Assembly (NCBI RefSeq): GCF_018373095.1
Contig: NZ_JAHAHT010000043.1
Span: 1-13,240, forward strand
Direction: 5' to 3'
DNA: 13,240 nucleotides
Source: Haemophilus parahaemolyticus
Lineage (GTDB): Bacteria > Pseudomonadota > Gammaproteobacteria > Enterobacterales > Pasteurellaceae
A model generated the notes under the pieces. The model was not told the DNA's origin. It saw only the letters and a list, made by a program, of their open reading frames with translations, and made no database searches. The first letter of the stretch is position 1; the number at the start of each line of letters is the position of its first letter. Of the stretch, positions 1-6,320 are shown in pieces. The translations under genes were made by a program, and so were the position numbers.

Positions 1-524
1 TGCTCAATCAATGTGGCTGCAAGCGGTTCATTTCCTTGACGCTTTTGCATCATCAATGGAATCCATTTCGCTAAAGTTTCCCGATCGTCTGCAAATTGCA
101 TTCCTTCAAACAACGGATGTTGAACAAGCGCTTCAAATCGTTTGCGTAAGAAATTGACATCTTTTTCACCTTGCACAAAGCTCATATGAGGCAGTTTGCG
201 GATAAATTCAGCTGGGTTTTCAATATCGCCCTTTGCGACCAAGTAAGACCACATTTCAAGCGAGAGCTGATATTTTTCGTTGATAGTTAGGGCTTTAGTA
301 ATATCAATCGAACCGTTTGCTTTTTCAGCCGTATAATTTAGTTCACACAAGGCGGAATGCCCTGTACCTGCATTGTGCCATTCATTAGAACTTTCTGTTG
401 CCACCGCATTTTGAGCTTCAAAAATAGTGATACTTTGCTCGGGCAGAATTTCTTTAATCAGCGTGCCAAGCGTACCGCTCATAATACCTGCACCGATTAA
501 AACAATATCAGATTGGTTTGCCAT
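1..524 (-). CDS. mqo: Malate:quinone oxidoreductase, N-terminal part (runs off the window)
   Basis: Reading leftward from the ATG at 524-522 gives 174 open codons to the window edge, starting MANQSDIVLIGAGIMSG. The early GAGIMSG (residues 11-17) is the dinucleotide-binding turn for FAD. SSNEWHNAGTGHSALCELNY (about 46-64) is strongly characteristic of the Mqo family. Mqo is a membrane-associated flavoenzyme that oxidises malate to oxaloacetate and passes electrons to the quinone pool, bypassing NAD-linked malate dehydrogenase. Family members are roughly 490-550 residues, so about a third is visible. A Shine-Dalgarno AAGGA lies just upstream of the ATG on the minus strand (plus 529-533). The gene is divergent from the transporter at 976, sharing a 451-base control region. 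A GCAAGCGGT uptake-like word lies inside it at 19-27. Identification is firm; only the missing C-terminus limits it. Confidence 0.93.
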   Translation of the reverse strand, partial: MANQSDIVLIGAGIMSGTLGTLIKEILPEQSITIFEAQNAVATESSNEWHNAGTGHSALCELNYTAEKANGSIDITKALTINEKYQLSLEMWSYLVAKGDIENPAEFIRKLPHMSFVQGEKDVNFLRKRFEALVQHPLFEGMQFADDRETLAKWIPLMMQKRQGNEPLAATLIE

Positions 525-565
525 AATTTCCTTCTTATTTACTCTTTTAGTAGCATAATGATTGA

Positions 566-594
566 ATAATAATCGGGAAAAATCGGCTTTGCAA
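566..594 (-). promoter_or_regulatory. Predicted sigma70 promoter for mqo
   Basis: On the minus strand TTGCAA (594-589) and TATTAT (571-566) are separated by exactly 17 bases, matching 4/6 and 5/6 of the consensus. The predicted transcript would start near 559, giving a leader of about 35 bases before the mqo ATG. This is a sequence match only; no other pair in the region looked better. Confidence 0.5.
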
Positions 595-773
595 ACGGTT
601 GCGACAAGATATTTTGCTGAATCGTTTTAGTTTTGTTGAAAACAGAAATAATCTATTTTTCAGTGCAAAAAAAACAGATAGGTTAAACGCTTTTTATCAC
701 TCAATTTAAAAACAAATCTTAATGCTATTTTTCGATTATAAAACTATTCACAAAAACTGTAGAGTAGATTATT

Positions 774-816
774 TTAGATTTTAAATCTAATTTATTCTGT
801 ATTTTATAGAATAAAT
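774..816. repeat. Two abutting inverted repeats in the mqo/NSS control region
   Basis: TTAGAT (774-779) and ATCTAA (785-790) form one dyad with a 5-base centre. Directly adjoining it, ATTTATTCT (790-798) and AGAATAAAT (808-816) form a second dyad with perfect 9-base arms and a 9-base centre. They are more than 100 bases from the NSS promoter and about 180 from the mqo promoter. They could be operator sites or chance A/T symmetry. The AT-richness of the region weakens the case for the shorter one; the 9-base arms are harder to dismiss. Confidence 0.4.
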
Positions 817-900
817 CACTGGTATGTTTTATAAAAACCTATCAAAGTTTTATATTCCTCTTCTTTACTTTCTAATCACTTCGGCATATTCTTCACACCA

Positions 901-915
901 TGCGAATTATTCGCA
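901..915. promoter_or_regulatory. Candidate operator: 7-base-arm palindrome upstream of the NSS promoter
   Basis: TGCGAAT (901-907) and ATTCGCA (909-915) form a perfect dyad around one central base. It ends six bases before the predicted -35 hexamer at 922, about -42 to -56 from the expected start site, where an activator would sit. I do not recognise the binding protein. The word is loosely reminiscent of ArgR-type boxes but does not match them. Confidence 0.4.
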
Positions 916-921
916 ACTTAT

Positions 922-950
922 TTGATTTATCTCAAGCAAATGTTTATATT
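922..950 (+). promoter_or_regulatory. Predicted sigma70 promoter for the NSS transporter operon
   Basis: TTGATT (922-927) and TATATT (945-950) are spaced by 17 bases, matching 4/6 and 5/6 of the consensus. The start would fall near 957, leaving a leader of about 19 bases that contains the GAGGAA ribosome-binding site (963-968) in front of the GTG at 976. Confidence 0.55.
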
Positions 951-975
951 TTTAACTTTTTAGAGGAACTTTTCC

Positions 976-2484
976 GTGTCTAATCAAACTACCCACAAAC
1001 GCGAAACCTTCTCAGGTCGTCAAGCGTTTATTATGGCAGCTATCGGTTCAGCCGTAGGCTTGGGAAACATATGGCGTTTTCCTTATACCACTTATGAAAA
1101 TGGTGGCGGTGCATTTATCATTCCTTACATCGTTGCACTTTTAACTGCAGGGATTCCGCTACTTTTCTTGGACTTTGCGATTGGTCACCGCCATCGTGCA
1201 GCCGCTCCGCTTTCATTCCGTCGCTTAAATAAACACTTTGAAGTGTTTGGCTGGTGGCAAGTAATGGTGAATGTCATCATTGGCTTATATTATGCAGTAG
1301 TATTAGGCTGGGCAGCCATTTATACTTTCTTCTCATTTAGCAAAACGTGGGGCGATAAACCTGTTGATTTCTTCGTCGGTGAGTTCCTTAAAATGGGCGA
1401 TATTGCACAAGGTGTGAGTTTCGATTTTGTTAGCTTAGTTACAGGTCCATTAGTTGCTGTTTGGATTATCGCACTTTGCGTACTTGCATTCGGCGTGCAA
1501 AAGGGGATCGCTAAAGTTTCTAGCTTATTGATGCCAGTGCTTGTCGTAATGTTTATTGCGTTGGTAATTTATGCTTTGACTCTACCTGGTGCAACAAAAG
1601 GCTTAGATGCGTTATTCACGCCAGATTGGTCAAAATTAGCAGATCCAAGCGTATGGATTGCAGCTTATGGGCAAATCTTCTTCTCGCTTTCAATCTGTTT
1701 CGGGATTATGGTAACCTACTCTTCATACTTGAAAAAAGATTCAGACCTTACCAGCACAGGCTTGGTGGTTGGCTTTGCAAACTCAAGTTTTGAAGTGTTA
1801 GCAGGTATCGGTGTGTTCGCAGCGCTTGGCTTTATGGCAACGGCTGCAGGTCAAGAAGTAAGTGAAGTGGCGAAAGGTGGTATCGGTTTAGCCTTCTTCG
1901 CTTTTCCAACCATCATTAACGAAGCACCAATGGGCACGGTTTTAGGCGTGTTGTTCTTCGGTTCACTTACCTTTGCAGCATTAACTTCATTTATCTCAGT
2001 GATTGAGGTAATTATTGCTTCCATTCAAGACAAACTCAAAATGGGGCGTGTAACTGCGACTTTCGTGGTTGGCGTACCAATGATGATCGTCTCAGTGATC
2101 TTATTCGGTACCACAACAGGCTTGCCGATGCTAGATGTAATGGATAAATTTGTGAACTACTTTGGTATTGTAGCGGTCGCTTTTGCTGCCTTAATTGCAA
2201 TTGTAGCGAATGGCAAACTTAGTACATTAGGTCACCACATCAATAAAACTTCATCATTCAAAGTCGGCACTATCTGGCGTTTATGCATTATCGTTACCAC
2301 AGGGGTTTTAGCGTTTATGCTATTAAGTGAAGGCGTAAAAGTGTTTACCGAAGGCTATGAAGGTTATCCAAACTGGTTTGTTAATACTTTCGGTTGGGGA
2401 ATGGCAATGCTCTTAGTTATCGTGGCGTTTATCCTGTCTCGCTTACCGTGGAAAAACGAACCTGAATTTAACGTGGAGGAATAA
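976..2484 (+). CDS. Neurotransmitter:sodium symporter (NSS/SNF) family amino-acid transporter
   Basis: This 502-residue inner-membrane protein couples amino-acid uptake to the sodium gradient. The N-terminal motif GSAVGLGNIWRFPY (residues 24-37) is the unwound TM1 of the NSS fold, where substrate and sodium bind. It is followed by ENGGGAF (41-47). The YY pair at 105-106 in the third membrane segment corresponds to the conserved tyrosines facing the substrate. Hydrophobic segments suggest 11-12 helices, and the length is normal for bacterial members. The start is GTG with GAGGAA seven bases upstream. The stop overlaps the ribosome-binding region of the small gene at 2486. A MetS-type peptide downstream is known to accompany MetP-like NSS importers for methionine and alanine. 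Methionine/alanine is therefore the favoured but unproven substrate class; tryptophan or tyrosine, as in other bacterial NSS proteins, remains possible. Confidence 0.93.
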   Translation: MSNQTTHKRETFSGRQAFIMAAIGSAVGLGNIWRFPYTTYENGGGAFIIPYIVALLTAGIPLLFLDFAIGHRHRAAAPLSFRRLNKHFEVFGWWQVMVNVIIGLYYAVVLGWAAIYTFFSFSKTWGDKPVDFFVGEFLKMGDIAQGVSFDFVSLVTGPLVAVWIIALCVLAFGVQKGIAKVSSLLMPVLVVMFIALVIYALTLPGATKGLDALFTPDWSKLADPSVWIAAYGQIFFSLSICFGIMVTYSSYLKKDSDLTSTGLVVGFANSSFEVLAGIGVFAALGFMATAAGQEVSEVAKGGIGLAFFAFPTIINEAPMGTVLGVLFFGSLTFAALTSFISVIEVIIASIQDKLKMGRVTATFVVGVPMMIVSVILFGTTTGLPMLDVMDKFVNYFGIVAVAFAALIAIVANGKLSTLGHHINKTSSFKVGTIWRLCIIVTTGVLAFMLLSEGVKVFTEGYEGYPNWFVNTFGWGMAMLLVIVAFILSRLPWKNEPEFNVEE

Positions 2485-2485
2485 T

Positions 2486-2578
2486 ATGAGTACATCAGCA
2501 ATTTTAATGATGGTTGCAGCGTTAGTCATCATCTGGGGCGGTTTAATCCTCTCGATTAAACGCTTACCGAAAGAGTAA
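2486..2578 (+). CDS. metS: MetS-like 30-residue membrane subunit of the NSS transporter
   Basis: A very short gene lies one base after the transporter stop codon. It encodes 30 residues beginning MSTSAILMM, with one hydrophobic helix (about residues 5-23) containing IWGGL and a basic tail IKRLPKE. This pattern (short N-terminus, single helix with WGGL, positive C-terminus) matches the methionine/alanine-import NSS small-subunit family. Its best known member, MetS of Corynebacterium glutamicum, is needed together with MetP. A perfect GGAGGA (2475-2480) lies within the last codons of the transporter, five bases before the ATG, so translation is probably coupled. A strong terminator follows seven bases after the stop. 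It is easily missed by length cut-offs. The family call is good; the partnership is inferred from adjacency. Confidence 0.85.
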   Translation: MSTSAILMMVAALVIIWGGLILSIKRLPKE

Positions 2579-2585
2579 AAAAGAA

Positions 2586-2614
2586 AGGCTGATTTGGATG
2601 AATCAGCCTGTTTT
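2586..2614 (+). terminator. Rho-independent terminator after the NSS/metS operon
   Basis: AGGCTGATT (2586-2594) pairs perfectly with AATCAGCCT (2601-2609) around a six-base loop, followed by GTTTT. The hairpin begins seven bases after the metS stop. A possible upstream ATG for thiQ (2598) lies in its loop, which argues against that start. Confidence 0.8.
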
Positions 2615-2645
2615 ATCCATTATCCATTTTATTTATTACTCCTCA

Positions 2646-3305
2646 ATGATAAACCTTAATATTACTTTTGATTATGAACAGATGCCGATGCAATTCATGC
2701 TTTCTATCCAAAAAGGTGAGCGTGTGGCAATTATTGGCGAAAGTGGGGCGGGGAAAAGTACGTTATTAAACCTCATTGCAGGCTTTGATTTGCCAACAAG
2801 CGGTGAGATTTGGCTGAATAATTGCAATCATACACAAACGGATGTGACAAGCCGTCCTGTTTCAATGTTATTCCAAGATAACAACCTGTTTCCGCATTTA
2901 ACGGTAGCACAAAATATTGGCTTGGCGTTAGTACCAAGCTTAAAGTTGAATGCGAGGCAAAAAGCTCAAGTAGCGGATATTGCAGAAAAAATGGGAATTG
3001 CCGAATTTTTAGAGCGTCGAGCTGATCAGCTTTCGGGAGGGCAAAAACAGCGAGTAGCACTCGCTCGCACATTACTACGCGATCAACCGATTTTGTTATT
3101 GGATGAACCATTTTCTGCACTCGACCCAAAGCGGCGTGAAGAGCTACAACAGCTTGTTGCAGAACTTTGTGCGGAGCGACATTTAACGCTGTTAATGGTA
3201 ACTCATCAAATCAAAGAGAGCAGGACATTGTTTGATCGGGTACTTTGTATTGAAAATGGACAAATTATAAGCGATTGCCCTGACAAAATTTATAAAAAAA
3301 GCTGA
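2646..3305 (+). CDS. thiQ: Thiamine ABC transporter ATP-binding protein ThiQ (orphan)
   Basis: With the start at 2646 the product is 219 residues. It contains Walker A GESGAGKST (31-39), Q-loop Q77 in SMLFQDNNLFPHLTVAQN, the ABC signature LSGGQ (129-133), Walker B ILLLDEP (149-155), D-loop SALD and switch H187. RPVSMLFQxNNLF, PSLKLN and the MPMQF stretch near the N-terminus are specific to ThiQ among ABC ATPases. ThiQ powers import of thiamine and its phosphates through ThiP, fed by periplasmic ThiB. Neither partner is in the window, although the three are usually one operon. An in-frame ATG at 2598 would add 16 residues. It has a weak AAAGG upstream but lies inside the preceding terminator loop and has no counterpart in E. 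coli ThiQ, so 2646 is preferred. No clear ribosome-binding site precedes 2646, so the start is only moderately sure. An exact ACAAGCGGT uptake word occurs in frame at 2796-2804. Confidence 0.88.
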   Translation: MINLNITFDYEQMPMQFMLSIQKGERVAIIGESGAGKSTLLNLIAGFDLPTSGEIWLNNCNHTQTDVTSRPVSMLFQDNNLFPHLTVAQNIGLALVPSLKLNARQKAQVADIAEKMGIAEFLERRADQLSGGQKQRVALARTLLRDQPILLLDEPFSALDPKRREELQQLVAELCAERHLTLLMVTHQIKESRTLFDRVLCIENGQIISDCPDKIYKKS

Positions 3306-3313
3306 TTTTCCTT

Positions 3314-3342
3314 TTGACTATTTGACGTTCTATCTGTAGTAT
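3314..3342 (+). promoter_or_regulatory. Predicted sigma70 promoter for yceD-rpmF-plsX
   Basis: TTGACT (3314-3319) is followed after 17 bases by TAGTAT (3337-3342). An overlapping TATATT (3340-3345) is a second possible -10. With either, transcription would start at about 3349-3352, that is at or within three bases of the yceD ATG. Confidence 0.55.
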
Positions 3343-3351
3343 ATTGACCCT

Positions 3352-3876
3352 ATGCAAAAGGTAAAACTACCCCTAACAATTGACCCATATAAAGACGCCC
3401 AGCGTCGAATGGATTACGAAGGCTACTTTCCAGCGAGTCTTTTAAGCCGTTTGGGTGAATCTGTTGGTCAAGTGCTAAGCGATGCACAAGTTACTCTCTC
3501 GTTATATGTTGATCCGCAAAAGCTCGTGGTGATTAAAGGCACGGCGACAGTTAATGTGGAGCTCTGTTGTCAACGTTGTAGTAACCCATTTACGCAAACG
3601 CTCGACTGCATATTTTGTTTCAGTCCAGTGTCAAATATGAATCAGGCGGACGATTTGCCCGAAATTTATGATCCGATTGAAACTAATGAGTTCGGTGAAG
3701 TAAATTTACTAGATATGATTGAAGATGAGTTTATCATTGAATTGCCTCTAGTCCCGATGCATGATGCTGCACACTGTGAAGTGTCCACGCAGGAACAGGT
3801 TTTTGGCGAATTGCCTGAAGAACTGGCGAAAAAACCGAACCCGTTCGCTGTATTAGCTAATTTAAAAAAGAACTAA
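3352..3876 (+). CDS. yceD: YceD (DUF177) protein, 23S rRNA accumulation factor
   Basis: The product is 174 residues, matching the family in length and end to end in character. The start MQKVKLPLTIDP, the CxxC in CCQRCSNPF (C73, C76), the EFGEVNLLDMIEDE stretch (113-126), the later HDAAHCEV with C142, and the end KPNPFAVLANLKKN are all family hallmarks. YceD is a conserved cytoplasmic protein encoded directly before rpmF in most bacteria. It has been linked to 23S rRNA processing or accumulation, but its biochemical activity is not settled. The cysteines could bind a metal. No Shine-Dalgarno is visible before the ATG, and the predicted promoter places the transcript start almost on it. The start is supported by the N-terminal match with E. 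coli. The rpmF start follows 16 bases after the stop. Confidence 0.93.
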   Translation: MQKVKLPLTIDPYKDAQRRMDYEGYFPASLLSRLGESVGQVLSDAQVTLSLYVDPQKLVVIKGTATVNVELCCQRCSNPFTQTLDCIFCFSPVSNMNQADDLPEIYDPIETNEFGEVNLLDMIEDEFIIELPLVPMHDAAHCEVSTQEQVFGELPEELAKKPNPFAVLANLKKN

Positions 3877-3892
3877 CTTAGGAGTATAGCCA

Positions 3893-4063
3893 ATGGCTGT
3901 TCAACAAAATAAAAAATCTCGTTCACGTCGTGATATGCGTCGTTCACACGATGCATTAACAACTGCTGCAGTATCAGTAGACAAAACAACTGGTGAAACT
4001 CACTTACGTCACCACGTTACTGCTGACGGTTACTACCGTGGTCGTAAAGTAATTAACAAGTAA
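3893..4063 (+). CDS. rpmF: 50S ribosomal protein L32
   Basis: This 56-residue basic protein begins MAVQQNKKSRSRRDMRRSHD and ends GYYRGRKVINK, both classic L32 sequences. L32 is a small structural protein of the large subunit near the peptidyl-transferase exit side. No paired CxxC motifs are present, so this is the cysteine-free form that does not bind zinc. AGGAG (3880-3884) is eight bases before the ATG. The gene sits 16 bases after yceD and 21 bases before plsX, the usual order linking ribosome synthesis with lipid synthesis. Codon use is strongly biased (AAA, CGT, GTA/GTT, ACT), as expected of a highly expressed gene. Confidence 0.97.
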   Translation: MAVQQNKKSRSRRDMRRSHDALTTAAVSVDKTTGETHLRHHVTADGYYRGRKVINK

Positions 4064-4084
4064 TTCCTTTTTTAGAGGTTTAAC

Positions 4085-5110
4085 TTGAATCATCTAACTC
4101 TTGCGTTAGATGTGATGGGCGGGGACTTTGGTCCCCGTATTACTATGCCCGCCATACAAAAAGCATTGGAGTCCAACCCAAGGCTTACTGTTCTTTTATT
4201 TGGTGATCAGCAACAGGTTGATCCAATTCTGCAAACTTTTCCAGAAGCACTACAATCTCGCATTCAATTTCAGCATACAGACAAAACCATTGATCCCGAA
4301 GTGCCTTTTTCGGTTGCAATGCGTCAAAGCAAAAACAGTTCTATGCGTTTAGCTATTGAAGCGGTTGCCAATGGGCAAGCGGATGGCTGTGTCAGTGGTG
4401 GTAATACGGGTGCTCTGCTTGGCTTGGCAAAATTATTGATTGCCCCGTTGCCGAATATTGATCGCCCAGCACTCACTTCGCTTATTCCAACCATGAATGG
4501 TAAATCTACTGTGATGCTCGATTTAGGGGCGAATGTAGAGGTCAATCAAAAGCAACTTCTTCAATTTGCTGAAATGGGTAATATTTTTGCTCAAGCTATT
4601 TTGGGCTTGGTTTATCCTCGTCTTGCTTTACTGAACATTGGTACGGAAGAGAGCAAGGGCACACAAGTGTTGCGAGATGTAAACAAAATTCTGCACAGAC
4701 GTTATGACATCAATTATTGCGGATTTATTGAGAGCGATAAGCTAATGAATTATTTGACGGATGTGATTGTCTGTGATGGTTTTAGCGGCAATATGGCGTT
4801 GAAAGCATTGGAAGGGGCAGCGAAAAATATCATCTCTTTACATAAAGAAAAAGGGGGGTCTCATCTCTGTTCGTTGGTCAAAAATTTCTTTATGAAAGCA
4901 TTTTTGTATCGTTACTATCGCAAGTTGCAAGAAATCAACCCAGACAGACACAATGGGGCAACTTTGCTTGGCTTATCAAAAGTTGTAGTTAAAAGCCATG
5001 GTGGAGCGAGTGCGAATGCTTTTTTCTATGCAATTGAATACGCCATTCAGCAGATTGAACACAAAATTCCTGAGTGCATTCAGCAAAAATTAGTGAGTTT
5101 AGCCCACTGA
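4085..5110 (+). CDS. plsX: Phosphate acyltransferase PlsX
   Basis: The 341-residue protein makes acyl-phosphate from acyl-ACP and phosphate, the acyl donor for PlsY in the first step of phosphatidic acid synthesis. It acts at the cytoplasmic face of the membrane. The N-terminal LALDVMGGDFGPR (6-18), the loop SGGNTGALLG (about 104-113), the LDLGANVE stretch (about 146-153) and the GFSGNMALK stretch near 233-241 are PlsX signatures, and the length is standard. The start is TTG at 4085 with AGAGG (4074-4078) six bases upstream. No ATG is available before the essential N-terminal strand, so TTG is well supported. It probably shares the yceD-rpmF transcript. fabH follows after a 109-base gap with its own possible promoter. 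Confidence 0.95.
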   Translation: MNHLTLALDVMGGDFGPRITMPAIQKALESNPRLTVLLFGDQQQVDPILQTFPEALQSRIQFQHTDKTIDPEVPFSVAMRQSKNSSMRLAIEAVANGQADGCVSGGNTGALLGLAKLLIAPLPNIDRPALTSLIPTMNGKSTVMLDLGANVEVNQKQLLQFAEMGNIFAQAILGLVYPRLALLNIGTEESKGTQVLRDVNKILHRRYDINYCGFIESDKLMNYLTDVIVCDGFSGNMALKALEGAAKNIISLHKEKGGSHLCSLVKNFFMKAFLYRYYRKLQEINPDRHNGATLLGLSKVVVKSHGGASANAFFYAIEYAIQQIEHKIPECIQQKLVSLAH

Positions 5111-5171
5111 TTTGCAAAACTTTACCTAAAATCGCTCGCTTGTTTTCCTATAAATTTTGGCTACTTCAGGC

Positions 5172-5177
5172 TATAAT
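5172..5177 (+). promoter_or_regulatory. Possible -10 element of an internal fabH promoter
   Basis: A perfect TATAAT lies 43 bases upstream of the fabH ATG in the only sizeable gap of the plsX-fabH region (5111-5219). No good -35 lies at 16-18 bases (TATAAA at 5149 is the nearest), and there is no extended TGn motif. The promoter is therefore only suggested; it would allow fabH to be expressed apart from plsX. Confidence 0.35.
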
Positions 5178-5219
5178 AGTTAAATTTTCCATAATTAAAA
5201 ATATCACTGAGAACAAAAT

Positions 5220-6170
5220 ATGAACAGCAAAATTTTAGCGACAGGGAGTTATTTACCTAAGCAAATTCGAACCAATGCTGATTTAGAAAAGATGGTGGAC
5301 ACTTCAGATGAGTGGATTATCACCCGTTCAGGTATGAAAGAACGCCGTATCGCAATGCCAGATGAAACCGTTGCGACAATGGGTTTTGAAGCAGCAAAAC
5401 GATGTTTAGAGCAAGTTAATTTAGATCCACAAGAGATTGATTTAATTATTGTAGGCACAACGAGCAACTCACATGCTTATCCAAGTGCTGCTTGCCAAAT
5501 TCAAGGCTTGCTTGGTATTGAAGATGCAATCTCATTTGATGTTGCGGCAGCTTGCACAGGCTTTGTATATGCATTAAGTGTAGCTGATCAATTCGTCCGC
5601 ACAGGCAAAGTGAAAAAGGCGTTAGTGGTGGGAGCTGACCTTAACTCTCGCAAATTAGACGAAACCGACCGCAGCACAGTGGTGCTTTTCGGTGATGGTG
5701 CAGGTGCAGTCATTTTAGAAGCAAGTGAAGAGCAAGGCATTATTTCAACTCATTTACACGCTTCTGCTGACACTAAAGAATCGCTCGTCTTACCAAACGC
5801 AGAGAGAACCGAGCCAAAATCGGGCTTTATCTCAATGCAAGGCAATGCAACTTTTAAATTGGCAGTTCGCGAGCTTTCGAATGTGGTCGAAGAAACTTTA
5901 CGCGAAAATAATTTAGCTAAAAGCGACTTAGATTGGCTCGTACCTCACCAAGCAAATTTACGCATTATCACTGCAACTGCAGAAAAATTAGAGATGTCGT
6001 TAGATCAAGTGGTGGTCACAGTAGATCGCTATGGTAATACTAGTGCTGCAACCATTCCTGTGGCATTAGATGAAGCTGTGCGTGATGGGCGTATTCAACG
6101 TGGTCAACTATTGTTGCTTGAAGCTTTCGGCGGTGGCTGGACTTGGGGTTCAGCGTTAGTGCGGTTTTAA
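5220..6170 (+). CDS. fabH: Beta-ketoacyl-ACP synthase III (FabH)
   Basis: The 316-residue cytoplasmic enzyme condenses acetyl-CoA with malonyl-ACP, starting each new fatty-acid chain. The catalytic triad is visible: C112 in AAACTGFVYA, H243 in VPHQANLR and N273 in GNTSAATIP. Further family marks are DTSDEWIITRSGMKERR (27-43), GDGAGAVIL (158-166) and the C-terminal GGGWTWGSALVRF. Length and spacing match bacterial FabH closely. It lies 109 bases after plsX, the order also found in enteric bacteria where fabD and fabG follow. Here the fab cluster stops: a repeat element, a terminator and trmB come next, so fabD, fabG and acpP must be elsewhere. Confidence 0.97.
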   Translation: MNSKILATGSYLPKQIRTNADLEKMVDTSDEWIITRSGMKERRIAMPDETVATMGFEAAKRCLEQVNLDPQEIDLIIVGTTSNSHAYPSAACQIQGLLGIEDAISFDVAAACTGFVYALSVADQFVRTGKVKKALVVGADLNSRKLDETDRSTVVLFGDGAGAVILEASEEQGIISTHLHASADTKESLVLPNAERTEPKSGFISMQGNATFKLAVRELSNVVEETLRENNLAKSDLDWLVPHQANLRIITATAEKLEMSLDQVVVTVDRYGNTSAATIPVALDEAVRDGRIQRGQLLLLEAFGGGWTWGSALVRF

Positions 6171-6173
6171 TAA

Positions 6174-6284
6174 TTTTGGTAGGGGGTGAATAAAGTTCAC
6201 GCACGTGAGCGGTTGATTTTCTGATTATTTTCGCAAAATGTACGTGAATTTTTAATCCACATACCCTACACTAAAATACCAAAA
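6174..6284. repeat. Imperfect palindromic intergenic element between fabH and trmB
   Basis: TTTTGGTA (6174-6181) and TACCAAAA (6277-6284) are perfect 8-base terminal inverted repeats about 110 bases apart. Inside them GTAGGG (6179-6184) mirrors CCCTAC (6264-6269), and TTCACGCA (6196-6203) mirrors TACGTGAA (6241-6248) with one mismatch. A compact dyad TCACG-CA-CGTGA (6197-6208) lies in the left arm. The centre carries GAGCGGTTGATTTT and CGCAAAAT, resembling a decayed uptake sequence. The nested symmetry suggests a mobile or dispersed hairpin repeat rather than a simple terminator. No open frame is present. Confidence 0.5.
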
Positions 6285-6308
6285 GTACTGAATTTTCAGT
6301 GCTTTTTT
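6281..6308 (+). terminator. Rho-independent terminator downstream of fabH
   Basis: AGTACTGAA (6284-6292) pairs with TTCAGTGCT (6295-6303), one G-T wobble, followed by six T residues (6303-6308) and preceded by four A residues. It ends only 12 bases before the trmB ATG, overlapping the space where a trmB leader must begin. Confidence 0.7.
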
Positions 6309-6320
6309 ATTGAGAGAAAA

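Larger units (their letters stand above)
525..975. other. Divergent intergenic control region between mqo and the NSS transporter gene
   Basis: This 451-base AT-rich stretch has no convincing open frame on either strand. It holds a sigma70-like promoter for each neighbour (566-594 minus and 922-950 plus) and three inverted repeats (774-790, 790-816, 901-915), which are listed separately. The middle, roughly 600-770, shows only A/T runs and nothing I can assign. Confidence 0.8.

Noticed and set aside
590..720. Small open frames in the mqo/NSS intergenic region
   Set aside because: They are short and stop-rich, with no ribosome-binding sites or protein-like composition.
2598..2645. Upstream ATG giving a 235-residue ThiQ
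   Set aside because: It lies in the loop of a perfect terminator hairpin, and the extra 16 residues have no family counterpart.
2640..2700. Thiamine (THI-box) riboswitch upstream of thiQ
   Set aside because: There is no CTGAGA or ACCTGA-type core in the short gap after the terminator.
2773..3129. Minus-strand 118-codon open frame inside thiQ
   Set aside because: It is a shadow of the clear ABC ATPase on the plus strand, with no recognisable domain.
4128..4352. Alternative-frame open frame in the first part of plsX
   Set aside because: It overlaps the essential PlsX N-terminus, with no ribosome-binding site or family features.
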